A stretch of 64,000 bases of DNA from Fictibacillus halophilus (GTDB lineage Bacteria > Bacillota > Bacilli > Bacillales > Fictibacillaceae): positions 124,001 to 188,000 of the forward strand of contig NZ_JAEACF010000001.1 in NCBI RefSeq assembly GCF_016401385.1, in the 5' to 3' direction. A model generated the notes under the pieces. The model saw nothing but the letters and a program-made list of their open reading frames with translations, was not told the origin of the DNA and ran no database searches. Each line of letters begins with the position of its first letter. Positions within the stretch are counted from its first letter, which is position 1. Shown here in pieces: positions 9,906 through 17,907 of the stretch. The position numbers and the translations under genes are program-made.

Positions 9906-10474
9906 TGGACCGCAGAAAAAGTATTCTAGATGCAGCAGAGCGTTCTTTTTCTATGTTCGGCTATAAGGCGAGTACAGTGGATCAGATCGCTAAGATCGCA
10001 AACGTTGGAAAAGGAACGATCTATACTTTTTTCGCAAACAAAGAAGAATTATTTTCGGAAATTATCACAAACCTAGTAACAGAGACGAAGTTAGCGGCTT
10101 CTTCGGCAATTAAAGAGGAGCGCCCTTTTTATGAAAACTTGCACAATGCACTGTATGAAGTTGTTGAACTTCGTAAAACGCACAAGTTAGCCGTTAAACT
10201 TTCTCAAGAAGTGAAAGAGTTAAATACTTCACCTGTAACTGAGGCTTTGCAGAGGATCGAAAAAGCGGTATTGAGTTTTGTTCAAAAAGAGCTGGATAAA
10301 GCGGTTGAAAAAGGCGAGATCAAAGAATGTCATACAGATATTGTGGCGTTTATGATGGTCAAGGTATACATCGCTCTTATTTTTGATTGGGAACGTGATC
10401 ATGAAGCTCTTCAAAAAGAAAAGATGCTTGAAGTTTTGGAGATGTTTGTAATGGATGGTTTAAGGAAAACATAG
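9902..10474 (+). CDS. yhgD: TetR family regulator YhgD-like
   Basis: A 190-residue TetR repressor. The N-terminal helix-turn-helix runs from RRKSILDAAERSF through TVDQIAKIANVGKGTIYTFF, followed by a helical ligand-binding domain. GAGGAGGTG before the start and an ATGA overlap with the kinase stop show translational coupling. An alternative ATG is the next codon. Synteny with yhgE downstream and hemY upstream matches B. subtilis yhgD. Palindromes in the yhgD-yhgE gap are good operator candidates. The ligand is unknown. Confidence 0.88.
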   Translation: MMDRRKSILDAAERSFSMFGYKASTVDQIAKIANVGKGTIYTFFANKEELFSEIITNLVTETKLAASSAIKEERPFYENLHNALYEVVELRKTHKLAVKLSQEVKELNTSPVTEALQRIEKAVLSFVQKELDKAVEKGEIKECHTDIVAFMMVKVYIALIFDWERDHEALQKEKMLEVLEMFVMDGLRKT

Positions 10475-10511
10475 TATTGCAGAAGGAAGAAAAACATGTT
10501 ACATTAAGTTG

Positions 10512-10604
10512 TGACCAAATTTCTATTTCGGTCATTTTCGAAAAAGCGGACTGTAAGAGTCTCTTTTTTTACCGTAAAATGACCAAATGACTAAAATAGT
10601 CATT
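10512..10604 (+). promoter_or_regulatory. two candidate YhgD operators before yhgE
   Basis: A perfect inverted repeat AATGACTA-AAA-TAGTCATT occupies 10586-10604, just upstream of the yhgE ribosome binding site. A second, looser repeat with TGACC and GGTCA arms spans 10512-10534, and another TGACC half-site lies at 10580. The symmetric 19-bp site resembles TetR/FadR-type operators of Bacillus. No clear terminator separates yhgD from yhgE. Confidence 0.6.
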
Positions 10605-10628
10605 CAGTATTAGGAGGAGTGAACAACT

Positions 10629-12767
10629 GTGCTAAAAAGTATCGGAGCTCAATTTAAAGCAGTTTTCTCAAACAGAAAAATTGCTGTACCGGTCTTAGCG
10701 GTTCTATTTATACCTGTGTTATACAGCGGAATGTTTCTATGGGCGTTCTGGGATCCGTATGACAAGATGGAAGATCTGCCAGTGGCCGTAGTCAATCAAG
10801 ATGAAGGCTATGAATATAACGGTGAAAATTTAACCGTTGGAGATGAGTTTGTAAAAAAACTCAAAGAGAATCCACAGTTTGAGTGGGAATTCGTTAACGA
10901 AGAAAAAGCAAAGCAAGGTTTGGAGCATAACGATTATTATATGATGATCGAGATTCCTGATAACTTTTCTGAAGAAGCGACTGCCCTATCAGGAAATTCG
11001 AACAAAAAGCCTGAGATCATTTATACACCGAACGCTGGCTTTAACTTTCTAGCCGCACAAATTGGCGGAACAGCCGTTGATAAAATGAAAGAAAGTTTAT
11101 CTAATGAGCTTACAAAAACATATGCCGAGGTCATGTTTGATCAAGTCGAGCAGTTGGCTGGTGGGTTGGAGAAAGCGGCAGATGGCTCCAATCAAGTAAC
11201 GGATGGATTGAAAAAAGCTGCTTCTGGTAGTGGTGAACTAGCTTCTGGAATGGAAGAAAAAACACCTCAGATTAATGAGTTAAAAGATGGAGCTGTACTT
11301 TTTAATTCAAAAATGACCGAGTTTGATAGTGGAATCGATAAATTGCTTGCTGCTCATAAACAACTAGCAGACGGGCAGGGTCAGCTGAATAATGGAGCAC
11401 AAGCTTTAAAAGGTGGACTGAGTCAAGCGACAGCAGGTTCTGAAAAAATTAAGAACGGAAGCTTAGCCTTACAAGGCGGTGCATCTAAATTATCAACTGG
11501 TGCAAGTACGCTCGCAGGATCAGTAAATGAATGGAACGCTGGTGCTCAAAAAGCAACAGCAGGTTCAAAACAACTAGAACAACAAATTAATGCATTGATT
11601 CAAAATCAAGGAAACATGTCAGATGAGCAGATGGCAGCATCCTTAAAACAACTTGCGGCAGCTAGTAATGGTATAAACAACGGCTTAGATAGCTTAACTG
11701 CTGCAACAGGTAAGATTGCTGGCGGAGCGAATGAACTTTCTGCAGGAGCTAAAAAGTTAAGCGATTCACAAACCGCTGTTGCAAAAGGAGCAGAAGACCT
11801 TCATAACGGTCAACTTAAACTAGTTGACGGAGTCGATCAGCTTGCAAGTGGCCAGGCGAAAGTAAATGAAGGTACGCAAACGTTCCAATCTAAATTGGGA
11901 GAAGCGGCTGCAGGTAGCCAGCAACTGTTAGGTGCGAGTGGCAAGTTAGCAGACGGTACTTCCACTGTTGCAACAGGCTGGCAAGAAGTTACGGGCCATG
12001 TTAAGGAAATTCATAACGGTGAACAGAAGCTGCTTGATGGAAGCGGAAAACTCTCCTCTTCATTAAGTGATGCAGCGGACAAAACTGGTGAGCTTGATCC
12101 AGACAGTGACATGTTCGAACGAATCGCAAACCCTGTATCTGTTAAAACAAAAACCTTTTCTGATGTTCCAAACTATGGAACAGGCTTTGCTCCTTACTTC
12201 TTATCATTAGGACTTTTCGTAGGAGCATTGTTGATGTCGATCGTATTCCCATTGCGTGATAAAGCAGGACACCCGCGTTCAGGATTCAGCTGGTTTGCTG
12301 GTAAATTCACATTCTTAGCAGTAGTCGGTGTTGTTCAAGCACTGATTGCGGATGCGGTATTGCTTTATGGTCTAGGGATTGAAGTGAGCAACTTAGGAGG
12401 GTTCATTGGACTAAGTATCATCACGAGTCTTACTTTCTTAGCTCTCATTCAGTTACTCGTTACGGTGCTTGGAGATCCAGGACGTTTTGTAGCGATTATT
12501 ATCTTAATCCTACAGCTTACAACGAGTGCAGGAACATTCCCGTTAGAGCTTATTCCGAACGGACTTCAAGGATTCAATGCTTGGCTTCCTATGACATATT
12601 CCGTTTCTGGCTTTAAAGCGGTAATCTCAAGCGGAGACATGGAAAGTTTCAGCTTTAATCTATGGATTATGGTAGGTTTCATGGCGATCTGTATGATTGG
12701 TACATGGGCTTACTTTGCAAGTCAGATTAGAAAAAAGAATTCGGAAGATGAAGGTTCAGTAGCATAA
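10629..12767 (+). CDS. yhgE: YhgE/Pip family membrane protein
   Basis: A 712-residue protein of the YhgE/phage-infection-protein family. One N-terminal membrane helix (about 15-40) leads into a large extracytoplasmic region with many short degenerate repeats of the type G-x-x-x-L-x-x-G (SGELASG, DGQGQLNNG, LHNGQLKLVDG), predicted as long helical repeats. Five or so ABC-2-type membrane helices follow from about residue 515. B. subtilis YhgE and lactococcal Pip (a phage receptor) share this layout, and related EsaA is a type VII secretion component. GTG start with TAGGAGGAG. Probably controlled by YhgD. The exported substrate is not known. Confidence 0.88.
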   Translation: MLKSIGAQFKAVFSNRKIAVPVLAVLFIPVLYSGMFLWAFWDPYDKMEDLPVAVVNQDEGYEYNGENLTVGDEFVKKLKENPQFEWEFVNEEKAKQGLEHNDYYMMIEIPDNFSEEATALSGNSNKKPEIIYTPNAGFNFLAAQIGGTAVDKMKESLSNELTKTYAEVMFDQVEQLAGGLEKAADGSNQVTDGLKKAASGSGELASGMEEKTPQINELKDGAVLFNSKMTEFDSGIDKLLAAHKQLADGQGQLNNGAQALKGGLSQATAGSEKIKNGSLALQGGASKLSTGASTLAGSVNEWNAGAQKATAGSKQLEQQINALIQNQGNMSDEQMAASLKQLAAASNGINNGLDSLTAATGKIAGGANELSAGAKKLSDSQTAVAKGAEDLHNGQLKLVDGVDQLASGQAKVNEGTQTFQSKLGEAAAGSQQLLGASGKLADGTSTVATGWQEVTGHVKEIHNGEQKLLDGSGKLSSSLSDAADKTGELDPDSDMFERIANPVSVKTKTFSDVPNYGTGFAPYFLSLGLFVGALLMSIVFPLRDKAGHPRSGFSWFAGKFTFLAVVGVVQALIADAVLLYGLGIEVSNLGGFIGLSIITSLTFLALIQLLVTVLGDPGRFVAIIILILQLTTSAGTFPLELIPNGLQGFNAWLPMTYSVSGFKAVISSGDMESFSFNLWIMVGFMAICMIGTWAYFASQIRKKNSEDEGSVA

Positions 12768-12773
12768 TTTTAG

Positions 12774-12813
12774 AAAACACCTAAAGGGACATTATCCTTT
12801 TAGGTGTTTTTTT
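12774..12813 (+). terminator. terminator of yhgE
   Basis: A 15-bp stem (AAAACACCTAAAGGG with CCTTTTAGGTGTTTT, one G-T pair) precedes a T-run. The rest of the gap to 12977 holds the promoter region of the osmoprotectant operon and no gene. Confidence 0.9.
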
Positions 12814-12977
12814 GTAGGTTTCTTAGTAGATTAATGAGTCTATTTGCAGCAATAGCACCAATGTTATCAAAACTTTTAGAAAAGAAGTTTTCAAGCAAGC
12901 AAGCAAGGGAAACATAAGGTATGGACATTCTAATGGATGCAGCTTATTTTATGTAATTGTAAAGGAGAGAACCTAAC

Positions 12978-14132
12978 TTGATAACTTTCAAAAACGTAGG
13001 GAAAACGTACCCTGACGGTTTTGAGGCCTTGAAAAATATTGACTTTCAAATTAAAGAAGGGGAGTTAGTAGCATTAATCGGGCCTAGTGGTTGTGGGAAG
13101 ACAACAACCATGAGAATGATAAACCGTTTGATCGAGCCATCAAAAGGAACGATCCTCATTGATGGAGAAGATATCGCAAACCGAAACCCCGTTGAGCTGA
13201 GAAGGAATATTGGATATGTTATTCAACAAATCGGTCTATTGCCTCATATGACGATAGAAGACAACATTTCACTCGTACCTCGTTTAAAAGGGTGGGAAAA
13301 AGAAAAGTATGATGGCAAAGTTGATGAATTGCTAGATTTAGTTGGATTAGATCCTAAAACATTCAGAACGCGATATCCTTCTGAGCTAAGCGGTGGTCAA
13401 CAGCAGCGTATTGGTGTTATTCGAGCACTTGCTGCAGAACCCCCTATCATTCTAATGGACGAACCATTTTCCGCACTTGATCCGATCAGCCGTGAACAGC
13501 TGCAAGATGAACTCGTTAAGTTACAAGATACGATTAAGAAAACAATTGTTTTCGTTACGCATGATATGGACGAAGCTATTAAGATTGCTGACAAGATCGC
13601 AATTCTAAATAAAGGTGAGATCATTCAGTTCGATACACCAGAACGAATTCTTCGTCATCCTGCGAACGATTTTGTTAAAGGGTTTATTGGTGAGAATAGA
13701 TTGTCCGCTGATGAATCATCCATGCCAGAAGCGGTAGACCTTATGAGACCAAACCCAGTTACGGCAAAAGTAACAAGAGGACTTGCCGAAGCTCTAAAGA
13801 TGATGAAGAGATATGGTGTAGACAGCCTCTTGGTCACAGATCAGCAAAACAAGCTTCTTGGGATCACTACACTTGATAAAATCGAACAACATTATCCTGA
13901 AGAAGATAAGACCATCGGTGATCTGATGGAAAAAGAAATCATTACGGTCGACGTCTCCTCTACATATACCGAAGTTGCAGAAATCTTCGCTACCCATGGT
14001 GTTCGGATGATTCCGGTACTGGATGATGGGAGATTAGTCGGGTTAATCACACGTGCATCCATGATGCGCGGCTTAGCAGGGTTAAATATTTCCGCACAAA
14101 ACCCTGTTGAGGGAGGTGCGGTCCTTGAATAA
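12978..14132 (+). CDS. opuFA: osmoprotectant ABC importer ATPase (OpuFA/OpuCA type)
   Basis: A 384-residue ABC ATPase. Walker A GPSGCGKTTTMRM lies near 36-48, the signature LSGGQQQR near 140, and Walker B ILMDEPFSALD after it. Two CBS domains fill the C-terminal third (from about 255), as in OpuBA/OpuCA where they sense ionic strength or nucleotides. It powers uptake of glycine betaine, choline or carnitine. TTG start after AAAGGAGAG. The next gene overlaps by 8 bp and encodes a fused permease/binding protein, which is the OpuF arrangement rather than the four-gene OpuB/OpuC one. The exact solute is not visible. Confidence 0.9.
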   Translation: MITFKNVGKTYPDGFEALKNIDFQIKEGELVALIGPSGCGKTTTMRMINRLIEPSKGTILIDGEDIANRNPVELRRNIGYVIQQIGLLPHMTIEDNISLVPRLKGWEKEKYDGKVDELLDLVGLDPKTFRTRYPSELSGGQQQRIGVIRALAAEPPIILMDEPFSALDPISREQLQDELVKLQDTIKKTIVFVTHDMDEAIKIADKIAILNKGEIIQFDTPERILRHPANDFVKGFIGENRLSADESSMPEAVDLMRPNPVTAKVTRGLAEALKMMKRYGVDSLLVTDQQNKLLGITTLDKIEQHYPEEDKTIGDLMEKEIITVDVSSTYTEVAEIFATHGVRMIPVLDDGRLVGLITRASMMRGLAGLNISAQNPVEGGAVLE

Positions 14133-15678
14133 CTTTTTGATCACGATGAAAGATACGTTTGTTAACAGATGGCCAGAAATTCTTACAGGACTTCAACAGC
14201 ATTTATTTTTATCACTTGTATCGATCTTGATCGCGGCAGTAATTGCCGTTCCTTTAGGGATTTTTATTTCTAGAAGAAAAACGGTAGCAGAACCTGTTAT
14301 TGGGGTTACAGCGATTTTTCAGACGATACCGAGTTTGGCATTATTCGGATTCTTATTACCAGTATTCGGAATCGGAAGTACAACTGCCATCATTGCACTT
14401 ACTGTTTATGCACTCCTGCCTATCCTACGCAACACCTACACAGGAATTACGGGTGTAGATAAATCGGCAGTTGAAGCTGGTAAAGGTATGGGGATGACGA
14501 ATACTCAAATTTTACGAATGATTGAACTCCCGTTAGCTCTGCCGATTATCATGGCTGGTCTGCGTACAGCGACTGTATTAACGATTGGTGTAGCTACACT
14601 TGCGGCTTTTATTGGAGCAGGTGGGTTAGGTGATCTAATCTATCGCGGATTATCCACAACACGTAATGAGCTCGTCTTAGCAGGTGCGATTCCGGCTGCA
14701 TTGCTTGCCATCGTATTTGACTTTATTCTGCGACGCATTGAGTTAGCTACTGAGCCTAAAGCATCAAAGAAACGTGGTTCATGGAAACTGCCTGTGCTAA
14801 TTGGAGTACCGATTGCCGCACTCGTTCTTTTCTTCGCATTTCGTGGTGGTGGTGAAGAAGATGCGATTGTAATCACAGGTAAGAAGTGGACAGAGCAATA
14901 TATCCTGCCTTATGTGATTTCTGAATATGTTAAAGACAAAACAGATTACCCTGTAATCGTTAAAGAAGCGATTGGTGAGACGCCTATTCTTACAGAAGCG
15001 ATCAAAAAGGGTGATATCGATCTTTATGTTGAATACACAGGTACAGGTTATTTAACAATTTTAAAAGAAAAATATGATCCGAGTATGAAGCCTGAAGAGA
15101 TTTATGATGCTGTAAAAGAAGGATATGCGAAAGAGTATAATCTGAAGTGGACGAAGCCGCTCGGTTTTGAAAACACGTATGCCTTAGCATTAAATCCTGA
15201 TACGGCGAAACAAGTTAATGTAAAGTCAATTTCTGAACTAGCGCCGAAGTCAAACCAGCTTACTTTCGGCGGTCCGACAGAGTTCTTTGAACGTGAGGAC
15301 GGTTATACGCCATTTGTAGACACGTATAAACTTAACTTTCAGGATAAGAAGAGTCTGGATCCGAACTTGATGTATTCTGCTGTAAAAGAAGGCAAGGTAG
15401 ATGCGATTCCTGCTTACACTACAGATGGAAGAATTGTTCGTTTCAATTTAAAGACTTTGGAAGATGATAAGAAATTCTTCCCTCCCTATTTCGCAGTACC
15501 TGTTGTAAGGGAAGATACGTTGAAGAAGTATCCGAAGCTTGAAGGTGTTCTCAATGAGCTAGAGGGGAAGATCTCTGAAAAAGATATGGCAGAAATGAAC
15601 GCGAAAGTGGACCTTGATAAAGAAGATCCCCGTGAAGTAGCGCAGGATTTCTTGAAAAGTAAAGGATTGATCAAATAA
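14125..15678 (+). CDS. opuFB: fused permease and substrate-binding protein of osmoprotectant importer
   Basis: A 517-residue fusion. Residues to about 215 are a BPD-type permease with six hydrophobic segments and the EAA-like loop VEAGKGMGMTNTQILRMIELP. A further helix (about 225-245) leads to an extracellular type II glycine-betaine-binding domain starting at VITGKKWTEQYILP and including VEYTGTGYL. Such fusions replace separate OpuB, OpuC and OpuD proteins and are described for OpuF. A TTG at 14107 is in frame, but GGGAGGTG at 14111-14118 is correctly spaced only for the TTG at 14125, which overlaps the ATPase gene. A terminator follows. Confidence 0.9.
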   Translation: MNNFLITMKDTFVNRWPEILTGLQQHLFLSLVSILIAAVIAVPLGIFISRRKTVAEPVIGVTAIFQTIPSLALFGFLLPVFGIGSTTAIIALTVYALLPILRNTYTGITGVDKSAVEAGKGMGMTNTQILRMIELPLALPIIMAGLRTATVLTIGVATLAAFIGAGGLGDLIYRGLSTTRNELVLAGAIPAALLAIVFDFILRRIELATEPKASKKRGSWKLPVLIGVPIAALVLFFAFRGGGEEDAIVITGKKWTEQYILPYVISEYVKDKTDYPVIVKEAIGETPILTEAIKKGDIDLYVEYTGTGYLTILKEKYDPSMKPEEIYDAVKEGYAKEYNLKWTKPLGFENTYALALNPDTAKQVNVKSISELAPKSNQLTFGGPTEFFEREDGYTPFVDTYKLNFQDKKSLDPNLMYSAVKEGKVDAIPAYTTDGRIVRFNLKTLEDDKKFFPPYFAVPVVREDTLKKYPKLEGVLNELEGKISEKDMAEMNAKVDLDKEDPREVAQDFLKSKGLIK

Positions 15679-15684
15679 AGTAAG

Positions 15685-15717
15685 AAACTGGACTTATTAA
15701 GGAGTCCAGTTTTTTTG
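15685..15717 (+). terminator. terminator of the opuF operon
   Basis: Perfect 10-bp arms AAACTGGACT and AGTCCAGTTT around an 8-base loop, then a T-run. Confidence 0.92.
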
Positions 15718-15750
15718 TTTGTGGATGGTTTGTGAGGGGGGAGCAGGTCA

Positions 15751-15855
15751 ATTAAGTCGTAAAGCTAACTAATTAAGCCGAAACTGTATCCTATTAAGTC
15801 AAAACAGCAGCAAATTAAGTCAAAATTGAAACCAATTAAGTCTAAAATCAAAAAT
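15751..15855. repeat. five-unit 21-bp-period intergenic array (array 2)
   Basis: The core ATTAAGTC recurs at 15751, 15772 (as ATTAAGCC), 15793, 15814 and 15835, exactly 21 bp apart, with 13 variable A-rich bases in each unit. It lies between two convergent transcription units, just after the opuF terminator. The core is the reverse complement of array 1. Confidence 0.8.
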
Positions 15856-15934
15856 AAAGGCCATTCGACAGTTACACACACTATAGAAAGCAAAATAAAA
15901 AGCAGGTCCCTCAAAATCAGGAACCGGCCTCGTC

Positions 15935-16657
15935 TTATAAAACTTTACTTAAAAACGACTTCGTACGCTCGTGCTGCGTGTTTCCGAACAATTCAGAAGG
16001 AACGTTCTCTTCAACGATATAACCGCCATCCATGAAGATCACGCGGTCACCAACTTCTCGTGCAAAGCCCATCTCGTGCGTTACGACGACCATTGTCATT
16101 CCTTCTCGGGCAAGGTCTTTCATTACTTCCAATACCTCACCGACCATCTCTGGATCGAGTGCAGAGGTAGGTTCATCAAAGAGCATGATCTTAGGATCCA
16201 TCGCGAGTGCACGGGCGATGGCAACACGCTGTTTCTGACCACCGCTAAGCTGAGAAGGATAGGCGTTTGCTTTATCTTGCAATCCTACTTTTGCGAGCAG
16301 TTTCAACGCTTTGTCACGGGTTTCCTCTTTATTGGCGCTTTTCACTTTAAGAGGTGCAAGTGTTACGTTTTCTAAGACGGTTTTATGAGGGAAGAGGTTG
16401 AACTGCTGAAAAACCATTCCTACATCTTCCCGAATTTTATTAATGTTCGTTTTTGGATCTGTGATATCTGTTCCGTTTACAATGACTTGTCCACCTGTTA
16501 TATCTTCAAGTTTGTTGATACAGCGGAGAAATGTACTTTTTCCTGAGCCAGAAGGGCCGATCACACAAACAACTTCTTGTGCTTTTATTTCTGCATTGAT
16601 ATCCTTCAGAACCTCAAGATCACCAAAGGACTTTTTTAAATTTTTTACTTTAATCAT
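15935..16657 (-). CDS. polar amino acid ABC importer ATPase (GlnQ-like), orphan
   Basis: A 240-residue ATPase with Walker [15 protein letters not shown]-loop [10 protein letters not shown], signature LSGGQKQR and Walker [13 protein letters not shown], followed by the H-loop VTHEMGF. Length and motifs fit the GlnQ/ArtM/TcyN subfamily that drives uptake of polar amino acids or cystine. No permease or binding protein is adjacent: the flanks are the opuF operon and a divergent LacI gene. It must work with a transporter encoded elsewhere or be a relic of a lost operon. The substrate is therefore unknown. Confidence 0.88.
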   Translation of the reverse strand: MIKVKNLKKSFGDLEVLKDINAEIKAQEVVCVIGPSGSGKSTFLRCINKLEDITGGQVIVNGTDITDPKTNINKIREDVGMVFQQFNLFPHKTVLENVTLAPLKVKSANKEETRDKALKLLAKVGLQDKANAYPSQLSGGQKQRVAIARALAMDPKIMLFDEPTSALDPEMVGEVLEVMKDLAREGMTMVVVTHEMGFAREVGDRVIFMDGGYIVEENVPSELFGNTQHERTKSFLSKVL

Positions 16658-16778
16658 GGTCCGGCTCCTTTCATGTCAAAACAAAATCGTGTATGTATTT
16701 TATCATAAGTTCGGTTGAATCGTAGTATTTCCTGCTTCAATTGAAATCTTTAATTACAAAACTTTCTGAAAAAAAGGA

Positions 16779-16845
16779 TTGACCTGTGAATATTTCGTGA
16801 ACTATACTCTGATTATGAAAACGATTTCATGAATTCGATTCCACA
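16779..16845 (+). promoter_or_regulatory. lacI-type gene promoter with overlapping operators
   Basis: TTGACC (16779-16784) and TATACT (16803-16808) are separated by 18 bp and make a good sigma-A promoter. TGAAAACGATTTCA at 16816-16829 fits the cre consensus of CcpA (or the local LacI protein) and covers the likely start site. The 11-mer TCGATTCCACA at 16835-16845 is repeated exactly at 19282-19292, so it may be part of the local repressor's own operator. Confidence 0.7.
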
Positions 16846-16866
16846 AATGTTTAAGAGGAGAATCTG

Positions 16867-17853
16867 ATGGCAACCATTCAAGATGTGGCGAAGAAAGCAG
16901 GATTATCCCGCACAACTGTCTCGAGGGTGATCAATGAACATCCGTATGTGACAGAAGAGAAGAAACGTCTCGTAACGCAGGCGATGCAAGAACTGAATTA
17001 TGTGCCCAATTCATCAGCAAGACGATTGAGGCGACAGCAAACGGAAACAATTGCTGTTTATGTACCTCGGATCACGAATCCATTTTTTAGTCATTTGGTT
17101 GAAGTGATGGAGAAGGAAGCTGCAAAAAAAGGCTATCAGCTGATTTTGTGTCAGACCCGTTATAAGAAAGAGCAAGAGCGGAATTTCTTAGAGCTTTTAA
17201 AAACAAAACAAGTAGATGGTCTGATTTTAACATCCATAGAAAACGATTGGAGTGAGTTTGAACCATACTTATCGTTCGGCCCCATCGTCGTTTGTAACGA
17301 ATACTCAGACTCTGCTCAAGTACCTTCCGTCTACTTAAACCAGATAGAAGGAAGCTACCTAGGAACGAAGCACTTGATCGACCAAGGCTATACAAAGATT
17401 GGGTATTGTACCGGCAACCACAAAAGCTCCAGAGTTTCCAAAGACAGAAAGATTGGTTTCTTACAAGCACTAGATGATGCGGGAATCATGATGAAGGAAG
17501 AGTGGTTCTTTTACAACGCCTATAGTGTGCAAGACGGCTTTGCTGCATTTAAAAAATTGAGTGAGTTATCTGATCGGCCGCAAGCTGTTTTCACCGGAAG
17601 TGACGAAGTGGCAGCAGGTATTGCAAAAGCTGCGTTTGACGCAGGCTGGAGAGTACCGGAAGACCTCGCCATCATAGGCTTTGATAATCAGCCTTTGGCA
17701 GCATTAATGGATCTAACGACGGTTGAACAGCCGATTGACACGATCGCTAAGCAGGCTATGGAGTTGATGGTAGAAGCAATTCAGGCAAAGAAGCCATTGA
17801 GTCGAAAAGAAGTGATTTTGCCATTTCAGTTGATCAAACGATCCTCGACATAA
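16867..17853 (+). CDS. LacI family transcriptional regulator
   Basis: A 328-residue repressor. The N-terminal helix-turn-helix and hinge read TIQDVAKKAGLSRTTVSRVI, with the minor-groove hinge near residues 50-60 (NSSARRLR). A periplasmic-binding-protein-like sensor domain follows. It begins the sugar importer cluster and is transcribed in the same direction. Only about 54 bp, containing a 14-bp palindrome, separate it from the binding-protein gene. It probably controls this importer and itself in response to the imported sugar or a derivative. The inducer cannot be inferred. Confidence 0.9.
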   Translation: MATIQDVAKKAGLSRTTVSRVINEHPYVTEEKKRLVTQAMQELNYVPNSSARRLRRQQTETIAVYVPRITNPFFSHLVEVMEKEAAKKGYQLILCQTRYKKEQERNFLELLKTKQVDGLILTSIENDWSEFEPYLSFGPIVVCNEYSDSAQVPSVYLNQIEGSYLGTKHLIDQGYTKIGYCTGNHKSSRVSKDRKIGFLQALDDAGIMMKEEWFFYNAYSVQDGFAAFKKLSELSDRPQAVFTGSDEVAAGIAKAAFDAGWRVPEDLAIIGFDNQPLAALMDLTTVEQPIDTIAKQAMELMVEAIQAKKPLSRKEVILPFQLIKRSST

Positions 17854-17868
17854 CATTTTGTGGTGAAA

Positions 17869-17882
17869 TGTAATCGTTTACA
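17869..17882 (+). promoter_or_regulatory. cre/LacI operator before the sugar-binding protein gene
   Basis: TGTAATCGTTTACA matches the CcpA cre consensus at every fixed position. It lies 26 bp before the start codon, too close for a separate promoter, so it would act as a roadblock within a lacI-importer transcript or as a LacI-family operator. Confidence 0.7.
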
Positions 17883-17907
17883 AAACAGGAGATTAGGGGG
17901 AAATACA

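Noticed and set aside
15751..15855. CRISPR array
   Set aside because: Units are only 21 bp in total with 8-14 base cores and no 25-40 bp repeat/spacer pattern, no leader, and no cas genes. The same applies to the arrays at 4756, 26642, 43692 and 50845.
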